Positions 1 through 26,404 of a stretch of DNA of 64,000 nucleotides are shown here, one piece after another. The position numbers were made by a program, and so were the translations under genes. Source of the DNA: Halocaridina rubra (Eukaryota > Arthropoda > Malacostraca > Decapoda > Atyidae); contig JAXCGZ010009490.1 of the NCBI GenBank assembly GCA_037179515.1, forward strand, positions 1-64,000. Direction: 5' to 3'. The notes under the pieces were generated by a model. It made no database searches. It saw only the letters and a program-made list of their open reading frames with translations, and was not told where the DNA came from. Every line of letters begins with the position of its first letter. The stretch's first letter is position 1.

Positions 1-89
1 AAATAATTAGTAGTATGATGTGCTTTAACTTCATTACCATGTCAAAGACAACATATTCGAAAAAACATAGAAATTAAAAAAAAAAAATT

Positions 90-530
90 GTCTAAGGAAA
101 AGTAAATACTGTAGTTGCATTAAACTAAGGAATAAAGACAGTAGAAATAAAAACAATTAGATAATTTTTAAAGAAAGACTAACAAAATCCAATAAGCCTT
201 GAAATAGAGAAATGATAATTAAAAGAAAATGTAATTATGTCTAAAGAAAGATGTAAAATGCAATAAGCTAAGAAATAAAAGAAATAGTAAAGAGATATAA
301 AGTATTGCTAGAGAAAGATTTAAAAAAATGCAGTAAACTGACTAAGGAATAAGGACACAGAAAATATAATGAATAATCATGTCTAAAGAAAGATTAAAAA
401 CAAGCTGCAATAGATTAATTAATAAATAAAGAAATGGTTACAATTTAGATATACAGTACTGTACTGTATTGAGACATAAAAAAAGAAAAAAAACATGCTG
501 AATAAGTTAAGAAATAAAAAAAGAATAATG
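90..530. repeat. Degenerate ~70-bp tandem repeat, A-rich
   Basis: Variants of the core taaagaaaga followed by atgcaataagctaagaaata recur near 168, 240, 308 and 380, about 70 bases apart, in an A-rich block left of the first DECR1 exon. The stretch to 860 holds no recognisable gene. Confidence 0.55.
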
Positions 531-1054
531 CTCTGCATATATATGAAATAAAATATATATCGCCTCTTCCAGTTACTCCAGTTGCTGGCTCCAATGATTC
601 ATGAATGACCACCCAATGCATGTACAGAGTGTAAGATGTGTACTGTATTCTAATTTTTAAGTAACGCCAGATACCCCGAGTACGTCTTTCAACAATGGTA
701 CACCTGTAGATGGTTCACTGCCAAACATGGCCAGCTAATGCACATACAGAGCATAATATGTTTTATGTTTTAATTGTTTAATTATTAGTGAGTACAGAAA
801 TATTTATGAATAGCGCATAACAATAAAGAACTAAGAATGAAGAGGATGTTTTGTTATTATACTCTTCTATGCTCCAAATGGTAATTTTTCCATATATATT
901 AAAGGTTCAGCTAATGACCCAATCTGTTTACAATCAGTCGGTCCGAACCGATCGAGGTCACAAGTCGATGATTGTCCGTAAATATAATGCATGGATTTTG
1001 AACTGGTTGTTTGAATAAATTTGTAATCTTTGTTTTTTACCACTATTAGTACTG

Positions 1055-1108
1055 TAATCATCCTAGCCCTTAGTAGAAAAGGGAGGTCGTGACGTAAAAC
1101 CGAATCCA
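1055..1108 (+). repeat. 3' fragment of SINE family 3
   Basis: Matches the end of the tRNA-derived repeats at 47462-47655 and 48400-48575 (core tcctagccctt, then aaaagggag, gtgacg and aaaaccg). It lies 75 bases before a DECR1 exon. Confidence 0.6.
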
Positions 1109-1182
1109 GTACTGTAAATGAAAAAAAATATGCAGAATATGTTATTCTTATATTTGTGTACATTATTTTTATATTTTTCCAG

Positions 1183-14122
<12,940 letters not shown>

Positions 14123-15607
14123 AATTAATCCTGAAGTCAATCATCATGTTATTCTGAATGAAGAGAATTTATGTCGTTCCTGCACTAGTCAGTAGTGCAG
14201 AGTCCTAATTGTTTATACCATGTTTAGTTTTGTGTAATCTACAGTCAGGTAGGCAATAAGAGTTTCATAACAGATATGATTTAGTTAGTACTAGACCTTA
14301 ATTTTCATTTAATTGTTGTATTTTGTAAAATTAGAAGGGGTCACGAGTTCTGTGCCTAAACGTCACTACTTTTTAACTGAGCATTGACAAATAACATGCA
14401 ATTGCTCACACTGTGTAAGAAGACGAGAACTTTGTGTTTAAAAAGTACTCTTTTATTCACAATTTGCTTGAAAGACTTGGAATAGAGAATGTGGCTTACA
14501 GTAATGCACTTCTGAAGTTTGTTAATAATATTTAGTATTGGGTTATGGACTGTAATGCACTAGTATTATGGTTGTGTGCTGTGCAGCATTTATATTTTTT
14601 TAATAGCTCAATAATGAGAATAAAGACTTCATACTATTATGTTTTTCAATTTAAGATCACAGATTCTGTAAGATTTTCACTGACTAACATCAAAGAGAAA
14701 ACTTTTATTATTTAGTGTTCATTAACACTGAAAAATACTCAAATATATATGAGAGTTGTACCAAGTACTGTATTTGATATTCTCTTTTCTTCATTTGTGC
14801 AGATAATGACTCCTTGATGATAATATTTGTAATATGACATAAAATAATTATTGAAATATGTGCTTTATTTGGATATGACAAATATTTCGGAAGTGTAAAC
14901 TTGTGAAGCGTGAAAAGCAAAATTCTTAGAGATATACTTCTCATAATATTCAACAAGATAATCTGTGTCACGACAAGTAATGAAAATGTGATATTCTAAG
15001 GCGAGAAATGTTTGGATAATGCATATAGCTGTAAAATGTAATAACATTAATATCTCTTTAAATTAGGAATAAAGACATTTCTCTCTGCACTTATACGTAG
15101 GTTCTCAATCTAAATATTACTAAAGTACCATTCAACCATATTATTTTGGTGGAATGCACAATATTGTAATCAGAAATGAAGCTTGATAGTAAATGTATTC
15201 ATGCTGTTGGGAACAAAACTTATGCAAGTTACTACAGTATAATATGCTGTGGATCACTATGATAAAGCACTTACTTTTGGAAAACTCTCTTTTTCCTTAT
15301 AGTTTGGAGATTGAAAATTAATCTCTACAGTTGCCAGCACCAGTCACTTTGTGGCAAGATTCTAGGGTGTCTACCAGTGAAGAAATATTGCTAATATATG
15401 TGATCATAATTGTGGAGTACCAGTAGTGAATGAGAGTAGTCATTGGTTGTTGTTAGGTGTACAGAAGGGCAGTGTAGCTTTATTTTACTGAGAGCTATGC
15501 TTTGGAAATGAGAATGCATTGTAATAAGTGATTTGTTCAATGTACTGAAAATGACATACTTTCTTAGATTACAACAGGTATGAGGATGTAGTTCAAAACT
15601 TATGTGG
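14123..15607. other. 3' UTR and intergenic sequence after DECR1
   Basis: AT-rich, no coding frame or repeat recognised apart from the poly(A) signal at 14619. Confidence 0.4.
14619..14624 (+). terminator. Probable poly(A) signal of the DECR1-like gene
   Basis: AATAAA about 500 bases after the stop at 14122, in otherwise non-repetitive sequence. Confidence 0.45.
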
Positions 15608-15795
15608 TACAGATGCTCCTCTACTTATAAACTTCCGACATACAAACATCCGGATATATTAACGATGTATATGATGTGTAATTACATAATTGTGCTTACG
15701 AGAAAGAGCCCCATGCTCGTAACCCCCTGAAATAGTATTCATAGTCCGTCCAGGTGTGTTATTACCTAATTGTGCTTACGGGAAAGAGCCCAAAG
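15608..15795 (-). repeat. MITE end plus two LINE 3'-end scraps
   Basis: 15608-15655 resembles the left end of the MITE at 28021 (agatgctcctctacttat). 15681-15738 and 15759-15795 each carry the CR1-like 3' end in reverse (taattgtgcttacg, then gaaagagccc). Confidence 0.55.
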
Positions 15796-16988
15796 CAATT
15801 CCAATCTTAGACATTAAATCCCTACCACACAAGTTTGGGTTATAATTGTCAACAACATAAAATCCATGTCTTATACGGAAATTATTATCAACTTTCATAT
15901 AAACTTTACCTATGACATTAACATGACTGTTTCCATAAGCTTCTAGAATTTTATTACAATTCTGCATATGTAAAGCTAAGCATTGAACCCACTTGCAACC
16001 TAAAGTAGAAACTCCAGCACCACTATCAACTTAATATGGAATTTCTTTACCATTTAAGTGTACTAGGTTATTACAGTAGGGTTATTTTCTACTCTCAAAA
16101 TCTTGTTTTCTTTCCCTACTGGAGCAGATTCACTTAAACTTAATAACTGATTACAAACACTATCTTCCCCAAGTAGTTTTTTTTTTCAAAAACTGCATTA
16201 GTTTTTTCTTACCCTTTCTGTTTTTGCTGACAGTGTGGTATGGTTGATTTTCCGTCACCATACTTTTGGTTCTTAGAACTCTGAGAAAACTTAGAACCCT
16301 GGGAAACTTCCTTATTAAAATGACAAACTTTTTTCAAGTCTCCTTTTTTGTTACACACTGAACAAGAAAGATGAGAAAAGCGACAATCCTCACTACGGTG
16401 AGGGTAACCACAATGTCGGCAACTTGCCTCTATTCTACCATTAGGGGTAGGAGTAGGAAGTTTTTCACCTCAAAAATATTTTTCAAAATTTAAAATTCTG
16501 TCCAATGTGGCAGAAGAAGTCATGGTTTGCAAGTTTAGCTTTTACGCTGATAATTCAAGAAAATATACTTCTGATTCAACATCCATAAACAATTGATCGT
16601 GAACCCTAGCATCAAACTGATTGCCAAAATTACAGTCTTTGGCAAGTGCTTTGAGATCAGCATAAAGATTATGCAGATTTTCACCAGGTTTCTTTTTTCT
16701 TTGCTGAAATTGTATTAAGCCTCTGTAATAAGAAGACTTGACAATAAAATTACCTTCCAAAATCTCTACTAAATCAGAAAAATTCTTAATATGAGGCATA
16801 TCTGGGGCACATAGACTAGCCAGAGTGCTATATACTTCACTTCCCTCTAAAACAAACAAGCAATTTTTCTTATTAGCACTTTCAGCTATGCCACTGTGGG
16901 CAAAATGTGCCTCCAACATGGACATCGACACATCAAAGTTCATTAGTTTGGGATTAAAAGATTTAGTTTTTGCATTTGTGCCAGCCAT
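15796..16988 (-). mobile_element. Gypsy-type LTR retrotransposon gag/protease remnant
   Basis: Minus strand. 16988-16542 encodes 148 residues of a gag-like protein (starts MAGTNAKTKSFNPK; includes FQQRKKKPGENLHNLYADLK and FDARVHDQLFM). Next, frames around 16300-16440 carry a Cys/His zinc knuckle (CRHCGYPHRSEDC). Then 15967-15776 resembles the end of a retropepsin domain (YNPNLCGRDLMSKIGI). The order gag, knuckle, protease matches Ty3/gypsy elements. The ORF is broken by stops and shifts, no RT or integrase follows, and no LTR pair was seen. Truncated relic. Confidence 0.7.
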
Positions 16989-17456
16989 GGTTAGCCTAGC
17001 TTAGGTAACACATGAAGTATTTTTCAGAAATAACAAAAGCCAATCTTCATTAACTCAAGCCTAGCATAAGCTTTAGAAATCCCACTTTTAAAAATCGGCG
17101 GTTATAATCGTCCAAAAACAGCTTCAAAACGTTGAGATTCAATCCAGACAGCTTGTCGCCAAAAATATTGGGTCCTAAGTCTTAATTTTAGGCTAGGGTC
17201 AAATAAAATATAGTATAATACTGGGGCTTTATTCTTGAACAACAAGCCACTCATCTGGGCATCAACAATAGACGAATCAAGTATGAGTGCAAGAATATAA
17301 AAACAAGAGAATTAAACTCTAATTAATAGGAAATAAACACAAATAAGAAAACAATCAAAATAAATAATAAGAAACAATAATAAATAATTATACCTCAACT
17401 CTCACATTTACAACTTCCCCACAAATGATTTAAAAATACATGCTTATTTGAAGAGC

Positions 17457-17458
<2 letters not shown>

Positions 17459-17552
<94 letters not shown>
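17459..17552. repeat. (AT)n microsatellite
   Basis: About 94 bases of uninterrupted TA dinucleotide. Confidence 0.98.
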
Positions 17553-17555
<3 letters not shown>

Positions 17556-18290
17556 GTCATATTTTGCAATTTTATGGATAATTTTATCTTATTGATATAT
17601 ATAGTGCGCCTCAAAATTTTAATTACTTTACAAGTGTGCCCTGATTTAAAAAAGGTTGAGAAACACTGAGTTAGTCCCTAGCAACAGGGGACTGTAGTTT
17701 GACCCTAGTACCAGTGACCCCTACAAATGATGAGGTTTGTGAAAGACTTTCTTTACGAGTTATTCTCAGGTGTTCCCGTGTAGTTCTACAAATCACTTAC
17801 TGTATTACAACATGTGTTTGACATGTGAAATCAGTCATGGTTGAAACTTTTGTGAAATACAGTTGATACCGTGATTCTTGATGGTTTGCATATATTTAAT
17901 AATCAGTAATTACATATATGAAATTAGTAGTTGTTCCTGTGAAGGCTAGCAGGACACTCATAAGTCCGAAAGGCCACTTGTATTGAAGTATGTGCATTAT
18001 AAATACGTGAATAAAGAAGCCGTTCTAGCTCAGTTACGAGTCTTTTGATTGTTTGCGGTTTGTTATCGACATCTGGGTTTTCCGGATAGAAAAGTACAGG
18101 TGATTTATTCTTTCTAACAATACTCTGTAATGAAGAATGAGTTCATTTAAGTAGAACACTCTCAGGTAGAAGTTACATTTGAAAATTTATCATTCTGTAT
18201 GATGAATTTTAAATCTAAGTTGAGGAGAGTTTTATGTTGATATAGGTTCTTGAAGGAAGCACTCGGTTATGGCTTTAAAGTCTATTATGA

Positions 18291-18433
<143 letters not shown>

Positions 18434-18502
18434 AGAGACTATGCATATGTATTTACAAGAGACTATACACCTGGGGAAATGGGAGAGGAACTAGACTTGT
18501 GT

Positions 18503-18688
18503 GACTAACAGGGCACAAAGCTGATACACGACTGACAGGGTATGAGGCTGATAAACAACTAATAAGTCCCAAGGCTGATACATGACTGACTGGGTCCGAG
18601 GCTTATATATGACTAACAGGGTCTGAAGCTAATGCACGACTACATCTGATACACGATTAGCAGGGTCCAAGGCTGATTGCGACTAAAC
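18503..18688. repeat. 27-bp minisatellite
   Basis: Six to seven units of gactaacagggtcc followed by gaggctgatacac (27 bases). One unit is shortened (17 bases near 18638). Confidence 0.85.
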
Positions 18689-18967
18689 ATATAGTATTGC
18701 ATTACTTATGAATAGAACTTAGCCATTGCTGTTCTCCACAAACCACCCCATTCACTAAATGGATTGTTCACAATTCCATATATCGTGCCAAGGCTCTAAC
18801 TTCCGAATTGGTCGTCAGCTATCTGTAGCATGTACTAGCTAACAGCCGAGTAAGTAATTGGCCAACCAGCTTGTTAAAGGATCACTTAATGGTCAGGTAT
18901 CCACATATTACAGTATCTATTAATTCGTATATAAACAGTTCACAAACCCCTTAAAAGTATTTGCATG

Positions 18968-21660
18968 TTATTACCTAATTGTGATTACTTGATTGTGCTT
19001 ACGGGAAAGAGCCCAAAGCTTGTATCTTCCCGTCTCCTGATCGGTTCCATTTTGTTCTTAGTGTTACTTATCATACCTGTCCTTAAAACTATGGATTGAG
19101 ATACCATTAACTACCTCCTCGCTTAGCGAATTCCAATTATCAACTACTCTTACACTAAAAAAGTACTTCCTTACATCCTGCAAAGAAGTTTTCTTATGAA
19201 GCTTCAAAGTATGACCTCTAGTTCTATAGCCAGCCATATCAAAATATCGATCCCTATCCACTTTATCATAACCATGAAGGAATTTAAAGACTGTGGCCAT
19301 ATCCCCTCTTAATCTTCTAGCTTCGAGTGATGGTAAGTCTAATTTCCTCAGCCTCTCATCATAACTGAGATTGCGTATTTCTGGCACCAGTTTCGTGGCA
19401 TGTCTTTGAACTTATTCAAGCTTAGCTATGTGCTTTTTCAAGTGCGGATTCCAAAAGGGGGCTACATATTCAAGTTTTGGCCTCATGGGTTTCATAAATA
19501 TTTCTGAACAATTCCTTGTCCATGTGCCTGAAGGCTACCCTTTCATTTGCTAAGAAAGCATATGCTGCCCTTACTATGCCATTTATATGCATTTCTGGAG
19601 ACAAACCTGCCAGTATGTTTACTCCCAGTTCTCTTTCATTCTCTGTCCCTTGAAGGTGTACGCCTGCCACCGAGTTGTCAAACTTAGGCCTTCTTGCACT
19701 TGTACCCATTCTCAGTAGCTTTCTTTTTGAAGTATTGAATATCATTAGCCACTTTTCTGACCACTCATGGAGACTATTTACATCTTCCTGAAGTTCTCTA
19801 CCATTGGTCTCGTTTCTTACTTTCTTCACAATCTTTGCATCATCTGTAAACATATTTATGAATGAATATACAGACTCGGGTAGGTCATTTACATATACTA
19901 GGAACAACAGTGGCCCTAAAATTGAACCCTGTGGAACTCCACTGCTAACTCTTCTCCATTCAGACACTGAGTGTCTTACTCTAACCCTCTCTTCCCTTCC
20001 TTCTAAGTAAGTTTGTATCCATTCCGAGACATTTCCACCTATTCTAGCCATTGCTTGCAGCTTCTTAATAAGTCTCCCGTGTAGGACAGTGTCAAATGCT
20101 TTCTTGAAGTCTAGGAATATGCAATCTGCTCAGCCTTCTCTTTCCTGTAAGATTCAGCTTACCTCATCATGAAATTCTACTAAGTTTGTTACTGTTGATT
20201 TACCTTCCATGAAGCCATGTTGTCTCACTGACAAAAAGTTGAAGGATTCCAATGAAGAGAGATATGTTTCCTTAGTAGTTTCTCCATAACTTTGCAAACT
20301 ATGCTGGTCAAGGATACTGGTCTATGGTTTAGAGCTGTATCCCTCCTTCCCTTTTTGAAGATAGGTATCCTGTTCGCTTGTTTCCAGCATCTTGGAATCT
20401 CCCCTGACTGCAGCAACTTTTTAAATATGATACTTAGTGCCACTGATATTGAGTTTATGCATATTTTATGTACATGAGGGGATATATCATCAGGACCTGT
20501 AGCTTTATGGACATCTAACTCCATCAGCACTTTGCATACCTCTGTGGCTGAAAAGATGATGTTCTTTAATACAAGCCCATGAGCTTCTAACTCTGCAATA
20601 TGAGGGGGTAGGGTATTTTCTACTTTAAATACTGACTGAAACTCCTTGTTCAATTCTTTGCAGATCTCTTCATCTGTCTCAGTGATGGTTCCATCAGCTC
20701 TCGTAAGTCTTAAAATCTATTCTTTTACCTTCAGTTTTCCTCTGTGTGGGTCAAGATTTATCCATTCTATCTCTTTATGATTAAAATCTCCCCTAACCAA
20801 ATCCCACATTTTCTCTCCTTTGCCATGTTAACAGCTGAGTTTATGACTTCAGTAGTACCTGTATGACTTTCCTCATATACTTGTAGCCTATGTTGGTTCT
20901 TTGGTGGGTTATACTGATCCAGTATTTATGCGAACAACAAGAAATTGCTTGAACTCACTTTCTATAGCCATGATTATTTCTTCAACTTGAATCCTTTCAC
21001 TTTTGAGCAGTGTTATCCTTCCACCAGTCCTCTCAGATCTCTCAACCCTTAATATTCTGAAGCCCTAAGGAAAAACTGTGACACTGTTTATGTCATCACT
21101 CAACTTAGTCTCTGTAACTGCTACTATATCTGACTTACTGTTGTGAATCATATCTTTTAATTCTACTGCCTTACCAGCTAATTCATCAACATTTGTGTAT
21201 AACAATCTTAATGAGGCCTCATTTCCTGATCTTCTGTCATTTTCTTGTTTATCTCCCCTTTGTCTGGAAGAAATCCGAAATGAAAATTTTTCTTCTCTTC
21301 TTCATTTCTTTCCTCATTTAACCCTCTAGCCTCTTGCAACAAGTTTTTGATCTTTCCCATCTCTTCCTTTGTTCTGTATCGTCTAATGACACTTCTTTGA
21401 ATTCTTGAAGGTCTTTCAGACTTTTTTCCCTTATCAATATTTCTCTACATGTGTGCCCTCTCTCAAAGGTTACTTTTGTTGGTCTTTGCTTTCCCTCCCT
21501 AGAATATATACCTAGTTGGTGAATGCTTACAATATCCTCAGGACCACAAACTACTCCAAGTTTTCTTATCAGGTCTACAACCCTAGCTTTATTTTCTTCA
21601 AGTCTCCCCTGCCATGTTGGCTCCTGGGATTCGCTTATGCCTGAGATTACCACTGCATGT
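18968..21660 (-). mobile_element. CR1-like LINE, 2.7-kb copy
   Basis: Minus strand, 5' end near 21660. Order: a coiled ORF1-like or leader piece (21653-21318), endonuclease-like remains (21300-20700), RT fingers and palm (20653-20225, ATGPDDISPHVHKI...IPIFKKGRR), RT GVPQGSILGPLLFLVYVNDL and FTDDAKIV (20051-19470; catalytic FADD changed to FTDD), and the C-terminal DVRKYFFSVRVVDNWNSLSE domain (19387-19064). The 3' end is gggctctttcccgtaagcac followed by short attaggtaa repeats, as in CR1-type LINEs that end in a microsatellite rather than poly(A). Frameshifts and stops make it inactive. Confidence 0.85.
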
Positions 21661-21794
21661 GATGTTAGTTATATTTTTCTTGGTAGAGGAAATTATTTCG
21701 AAATCGTTTGTGTGTCTTTTTCCGAAGGTGTGTCAGGATTTCCAAATATAAGATCTACGACACTGAATGTAATAACATATAGGAAATCCACAGT

Positions 21795-21817
21795 TATCAT
21801 TATCATCATCATCATCA

Positions 21818-21849
<32 letters not shown>

Positions 21850-21870
21850 CGTCTTATTATTATTATTATT
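21795..21870. repeat. Imperfect (ATC/ATT)n trinucleotide repeat
   Basis: Runs of atc then att, interrupted once by cgtctt. Confidence 0.9.
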
Positions 21871-22582
21871 TTGTGGTTTAGAAATATCTCCGTTGTTTTA
21901 ATTTCTTTCACCTTTCACGGAAGAAGAAGAAAATTAAAATAAACATTATCAGCTGACGGCTGTATGCATGAGGAGCAGCTATCTAGATATATTGTGTCGG
22001 GTAGGAATTTTTGTATTACATATGGCCAGTATGCATTGTAGCTATTACATATGAATAATAGACATCATAGTATGGTAAACTTTTACTTTTACACCCCCCT
22101 CTGTAAGGAAAAAGATCCCCTATAATTTATATATTAGTTTTGGTTGTCAGGTTAATTCACAGTCAAGGTACGTTGATATAAGAATTGTTGTTTTTTTTTG
22201 TTGATATATTATTTTCAACGTTTAGTATTTTCTTAGTCACCCGTTTTGGGTTGCAAAATAAACTTTAAACAATATTAAAGTGTTGAGTTGGAAGGGTATC
22301 CCATCTAAATCCCCCTGCTCTATCCTCTCTGTGTTCACTCCTGTTCATAGGAACTAAATGTAATGCATTGAATGGTGCAGAGTGTACTTCATATAGATAT
22401 ATAATATGATAATGAAGAATATATTTGGACCTTGTATGGCACTTCTGCACCTGTTAACCTGTGCCATATTCCATTACGCATCAGAAACTGAAGCTGCAGT
22501 TTCTAAAACCTATTTTGGAATAGACTTTTACTAATAAATCTGTTCTGATTTTTTCAAACAGGGAATAGAAATTCTTAAGTTG

Positions 22583-22584
<2 letters not shown>

Positions 22585-22640
<56 letters not shown>
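22585..22640. repeat. (TTA)n microsatellite
   Basis: About 18 perfect units. Confidence 0.95.
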
Positions 22641-22642
<2 letters not shown>

Positions 22643-22649
22643 AGCCAAG

Positions 22650-23400
22650 CAACAAGCCCAGCTTGAAAAAAGGAAAGATAGAAAAAAGTAAAAGTATGCT
22701 TTACATATTGATGCCAGTCATATTGATATTGCAGTTCATCTGTTCTGCTAATATTGCTTTTGTAATAACTCCAATAAGCTAAGGATTTGGTCATTATATT
22801 GATGTCGTACGGCATGTCATATAGATGCTTATAGCCGCTAGAGGGCAGAGTGCGCACTCAGAAACCCGCCACCACAGGATGGCATACAAAGCCCGTGTCA
22901 GTTTTAGTCTGAAGTCAGTCCTTGCCGGGGACAGAACTTACGTCTATAGTTAGACACCTCCCCCTAAGGGGGCTGTCCTACATCTATGTAGTACTTCAAT
23001 TACAAATCACTATAAAATGAGAACTTTCACAATAACTTATGTAAATATAATTTAGAAATAGCAATAAAGGGAAAGAAAATGAAAATGAAATGAAACAAAA
23101 ATATAATTAAAGATAAAACATGGTACAAACACTCCCAACTCACGAACATCTGGAAATACGAACATGTGAAAAGTGCAGTGCATATGCAGTCTATTATTAT
23201 TATACAGCAAATTATGGATGGTTCCAAGGTTTCAAGAAACATGCAAACTTGCATCATGTGTCTTTAAGATAGGAATATAAATTTATTTCTGTACACCCAA
23301 TATAGTGCTGTCCATATGAAATATCAGCTTACGAGTAATTCAGGACACGAACTGCAATTTGAAATGTAAATTAGTCATAACTTTTGGGGCGTCTGTACCT
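22650..23400. other. Intergenic, nothing assigned
   Basis: A locally GC-richer piece at 22830-22985 includes the small palindrome ccccctaaggggg. No coding match seen. 23110-23180 has faint similarity to the MITE at 28021. Confidence 0.3.
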
Positions 23401-23640
23401 GTACTTTTTGTTTTTAATGATTTTGTCACCAGGATGGCAAAAAAGAAAAAAATAAATATGCCCTCATCAGGCCTGGGCGCGAAGAAAACATGCAGTAAAG
23501 AGAAACGGATATGGGGAATGTTGTGACTTGTCATGTGTGAAGGGATAATAAGAGATGTGTAATGAATATAAGTCCAAAAGACCCTCCGCTGTAGTATCAC
23601 AATGGGAGGCTGGTGCTACAGGCACCAGCTGAGATGCATC
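23400..23640 (-). repeat. SINE-like family 2, reverse copy
   Basis: Contains gccctcatcaggcctggg and gacttgtcat..., the reverse of the 3' half of the repeat at 5341-5640. Confidence 0.6.
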
Positions 23641-24230
23641 GGTATACAGAGTAGCTGATGATGGTTGGGGGAGAGGGGGTAGCTAAGTGGTTTAGGAGGT
23701 TGATTGGTGTGACAGGATCATCAAGTCATGGTCTCTTGAAAAATATATTTTTAAAGCCATGACATTACTGAAAATTGTGGAAACATCCATTTGTAGCCTT
23801 AAAGGATTTCTCCTCTCCTTTCCTTCTCTGCTCCTCCTCCATCTTCCCCTTAAATTTTGTAAAGACTCAGATCTTTTTCCTGTACAATGGCTAAGGTCAT
23901 AGGAGTGCTGCGGCTATTTAAATGTATAAACCAAGCCTTCTAAGCACTCTGAGAGCAACTTATGTAAACTTCAGCATGCTGTGACATCAGTTGAACTTTT
24001 TTTTCCAAAACTTAGGCATTTTTAATGATGCTACGGATAGTTGTGGAGGGCACACTTGTAGAGTGGGCGATATTAATAGCACATTTTTTGTTTTTCCTTC
24101 TCTGAGTTTTGTCCTTCCTTTTCTCAAGCATTAACACAACATATTTGTGAATAACTCTACCTTTATAAGTCAAATCAAATTTGAAATATACCTGAAATAA
24201 GGCAAAGCAGCACACAATTGGCAGAAAATA

Positions 24231-26041
24231 CAGGGGGTCCCCATTTTATGTTCTTAGGTACGTCCTTCTGCCGTTACGTCAGAGGCCACTAAATGATTAA
24301 TAAATTATTAATAAATCAGCTTTTTTACCTGCTTGGCTTGTGCGGTAAGTTCAAACTTCGGGCGCTGAACAGTTTTTGAGCCTGGCAGACGAATACACAA
24401 GTAGCAGCACTGTTCTACAACAATGACAACATTCTTGCATAGAGAGAATAGCAGTTTACTAAAAGGGCATAGCAGCTTGTCAAATTATAGATCTAAAGTA
24501 TGTATAAGAAGGAAATAATGTATCAAGTTAACGCTTTATTTATTTATTTGTTTAAATATTTGGTTATTTGAAGGAATTAGACTTAATATATTTACAAAAT
24601 TACCAAATACATAGTCGTAAATATACTCTTTATGCAAAAATGTTGTTGAGGTTGGCAGAAGAATAGTTACGCAGCATTGTTGTATGCGTATATACTGTAT
24701 CAAGATAATGGTTTTATTTAATTATTTGTTTATGTATTTGGTTATTTGAAGGAATTAAACTTAATTTACTTACAAAATTACCAAATACATAGCCGTAAAT
24801 ACGATCTTTATTCAAAAATATTTGTTGAGGTTGGCAGAAGAATAGTCGCACAGCATTGTTGTATATGTATATACTGTATCAAGATAATGGTTTTATTTAA
24901 TTATTTGTTTATGTATTTGGTTATATGAAGGAATTACACTTAATTTACTTACAAAATTACCATATACATAGCCATAAATACGATATTTATTCAAAAATAT
25001 TTGTTGAGGTTAGCAGAAGAATAGTCACACAGCATTCTTTTATACGTATACAGTATACTGTATCAATTAATGGTTTTATTTATTTGTTTGTTTATGTATT
25101 TGGTTATTTGATGGAATTAGACTTAATTTATTTAAAAAATTACCTAATACATAGTTTTAAATACAGTACGCTCTTAATGAGAAAATATTAGTTGAGGTTG
25201 GCAGAAAAATAATCACATGGCATTGTTGTATACATATATACTGTGTCAAGTTAATGGTTTTATGTATTTAATTGCTTATGTATCTGGTAATTTGAAGAAA
25301 TTAGACTTAATTTACTTGCAATACCAAATACATAGCTGTTAATATGATCTTTATGTGAAAAAGTTTGTTGAGGTTGGCAGAAGAATAGTCACATGGCATT
25401 GTTGTATATGTATACAGTATATCAAGTTAATGGTTTTATTTATTTGTTTATTTATGTATTTCGTTATTTGAAGGAATTTGATTTAATATAAGAACAATAA
25501 GAATGCATTTTTAAGAGAAGCGCCATTGTAATGGCTTTGCTCTTCAACCTCTTGTCCGCTATGTTGTTTATCATGCTCATTCGCTGTGGATACATACTTT
25601 AAACATTAATATGTTATAAGTGCTTTGGCTGGATGACCAGCATCGATGGTGCATTCCAGTGAACCTCCTGTTGATTCAGGAGAGAGTAAATAGATTGTTT
25701 AATGCTGTAAAAATGAGAAAGGGGGATGCAGAAGTGTTTCCCAATTGTTCTTGTTCTCATTCGCTGGTGTAAGCTGTTCGACCCTAAGTTGGATATTGGG
25801 GCTGAAGTTATCCAGTCATCCAGATACAAGCCAAGCACAGTAGTAAAGGTAAGCAATACTTTATGGTGTAGTTCTACTATTTTTATGTCATAAATTAAAA
25901 ACCTAGATTATTTTTCCATGTTTTATGTTTAGCATTGATGAGGAACCTAGATTCGAATTTTGGTATTCTCCGACTTAAGTCAAAATCCATTTTAAGTCAG
26001 CTGTCAGGAACGGAACCCTGACTTAAAACTGGGACCCCCTG
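24231..26041. mobile_element. TA-flanked Tigger-family element filled with tandem repeats
   Basis: Left end CAGGGGGTCCCCATTTTATG and right end gggaccccctg are inverted, each flanked by TA (24229-24230, 26042-26043). 1,811 bp. The subterminal region (gcggtaagttcaaactt...gaatacacaagtagcagcac, 24335-24410) is the reverse complement of the subterminal region of the element ending at 3674, so it is the same family in opposite orientation. The interior is mostly the repeat array below. No transposase core recognised. Confidence 0.85.
24560..25480. repeat. ~180-bp tandem repeat array inside the Tigger-family element
   Basis: The phrase ggttatttgaaggaatta recurs near 24562, 24740, 24919, 25101, 25288 and 25463 (spacing about 175-187), each time followed by the motifs accaaatacatag, gttgaggttggcagaa and aatggttttattta. 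About five full units. Confidence 0.9.
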
Positions 26042-26334
26042 TACAGCAAGCCGTTATTGGTAGTAGAGCAAAACAACAAATTTGTGTGGACGAGTATGTG
26101 ACCTCATACACTATTAGCACCATCTATTGACAATATTATGCAAAATGACAAAACTGCGAGAATTTTTTGTTTTTGTCCTCAATATTTTGATGTAGAAAAA
26201 GTGAAACGACGAAGATTTATAAAACTGCTTTTTATATAGCAGGTTAATATAAATGTTTTTGAAATATGTAACAATGTTTAGAATTAATGATTTGCTTATA
26301 TTACAGGCTGAATTCACAATATATATTGAACAGA

Positions 26335-26404
26335 ATGGATGAAGATGAAGAATATTTGCCAGAGTCTGCAGATTTGAACAAGATTGAAGAAGGACTGTAC
26401 TTAG
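26335..26404 (+). CDS. DUSP12: DUSP12-A exon 1
   Basis: Encodes MDEDEEYLPESADLNKIEEG then LYL and the first base of Gly24. Donor gtagaa follows. An AG at 26305-26306 after tatattac suggests an upstream non-coding or coding exon. Confidence 0.8.

Noticed and set aside
24012..24215. 67-residue minus frame ending STTIRSIIKNA, possibly a transposase HTH
   Set aside because: Only a few residues resemble an HTH, it lies outside the neighbouring element's ends, and no second domain is present.
25614..25856. 80-residue minus frame inside the 24231-26041 element as a transposase piece
   Set aside because: No Tigger motif could be recognised in it.
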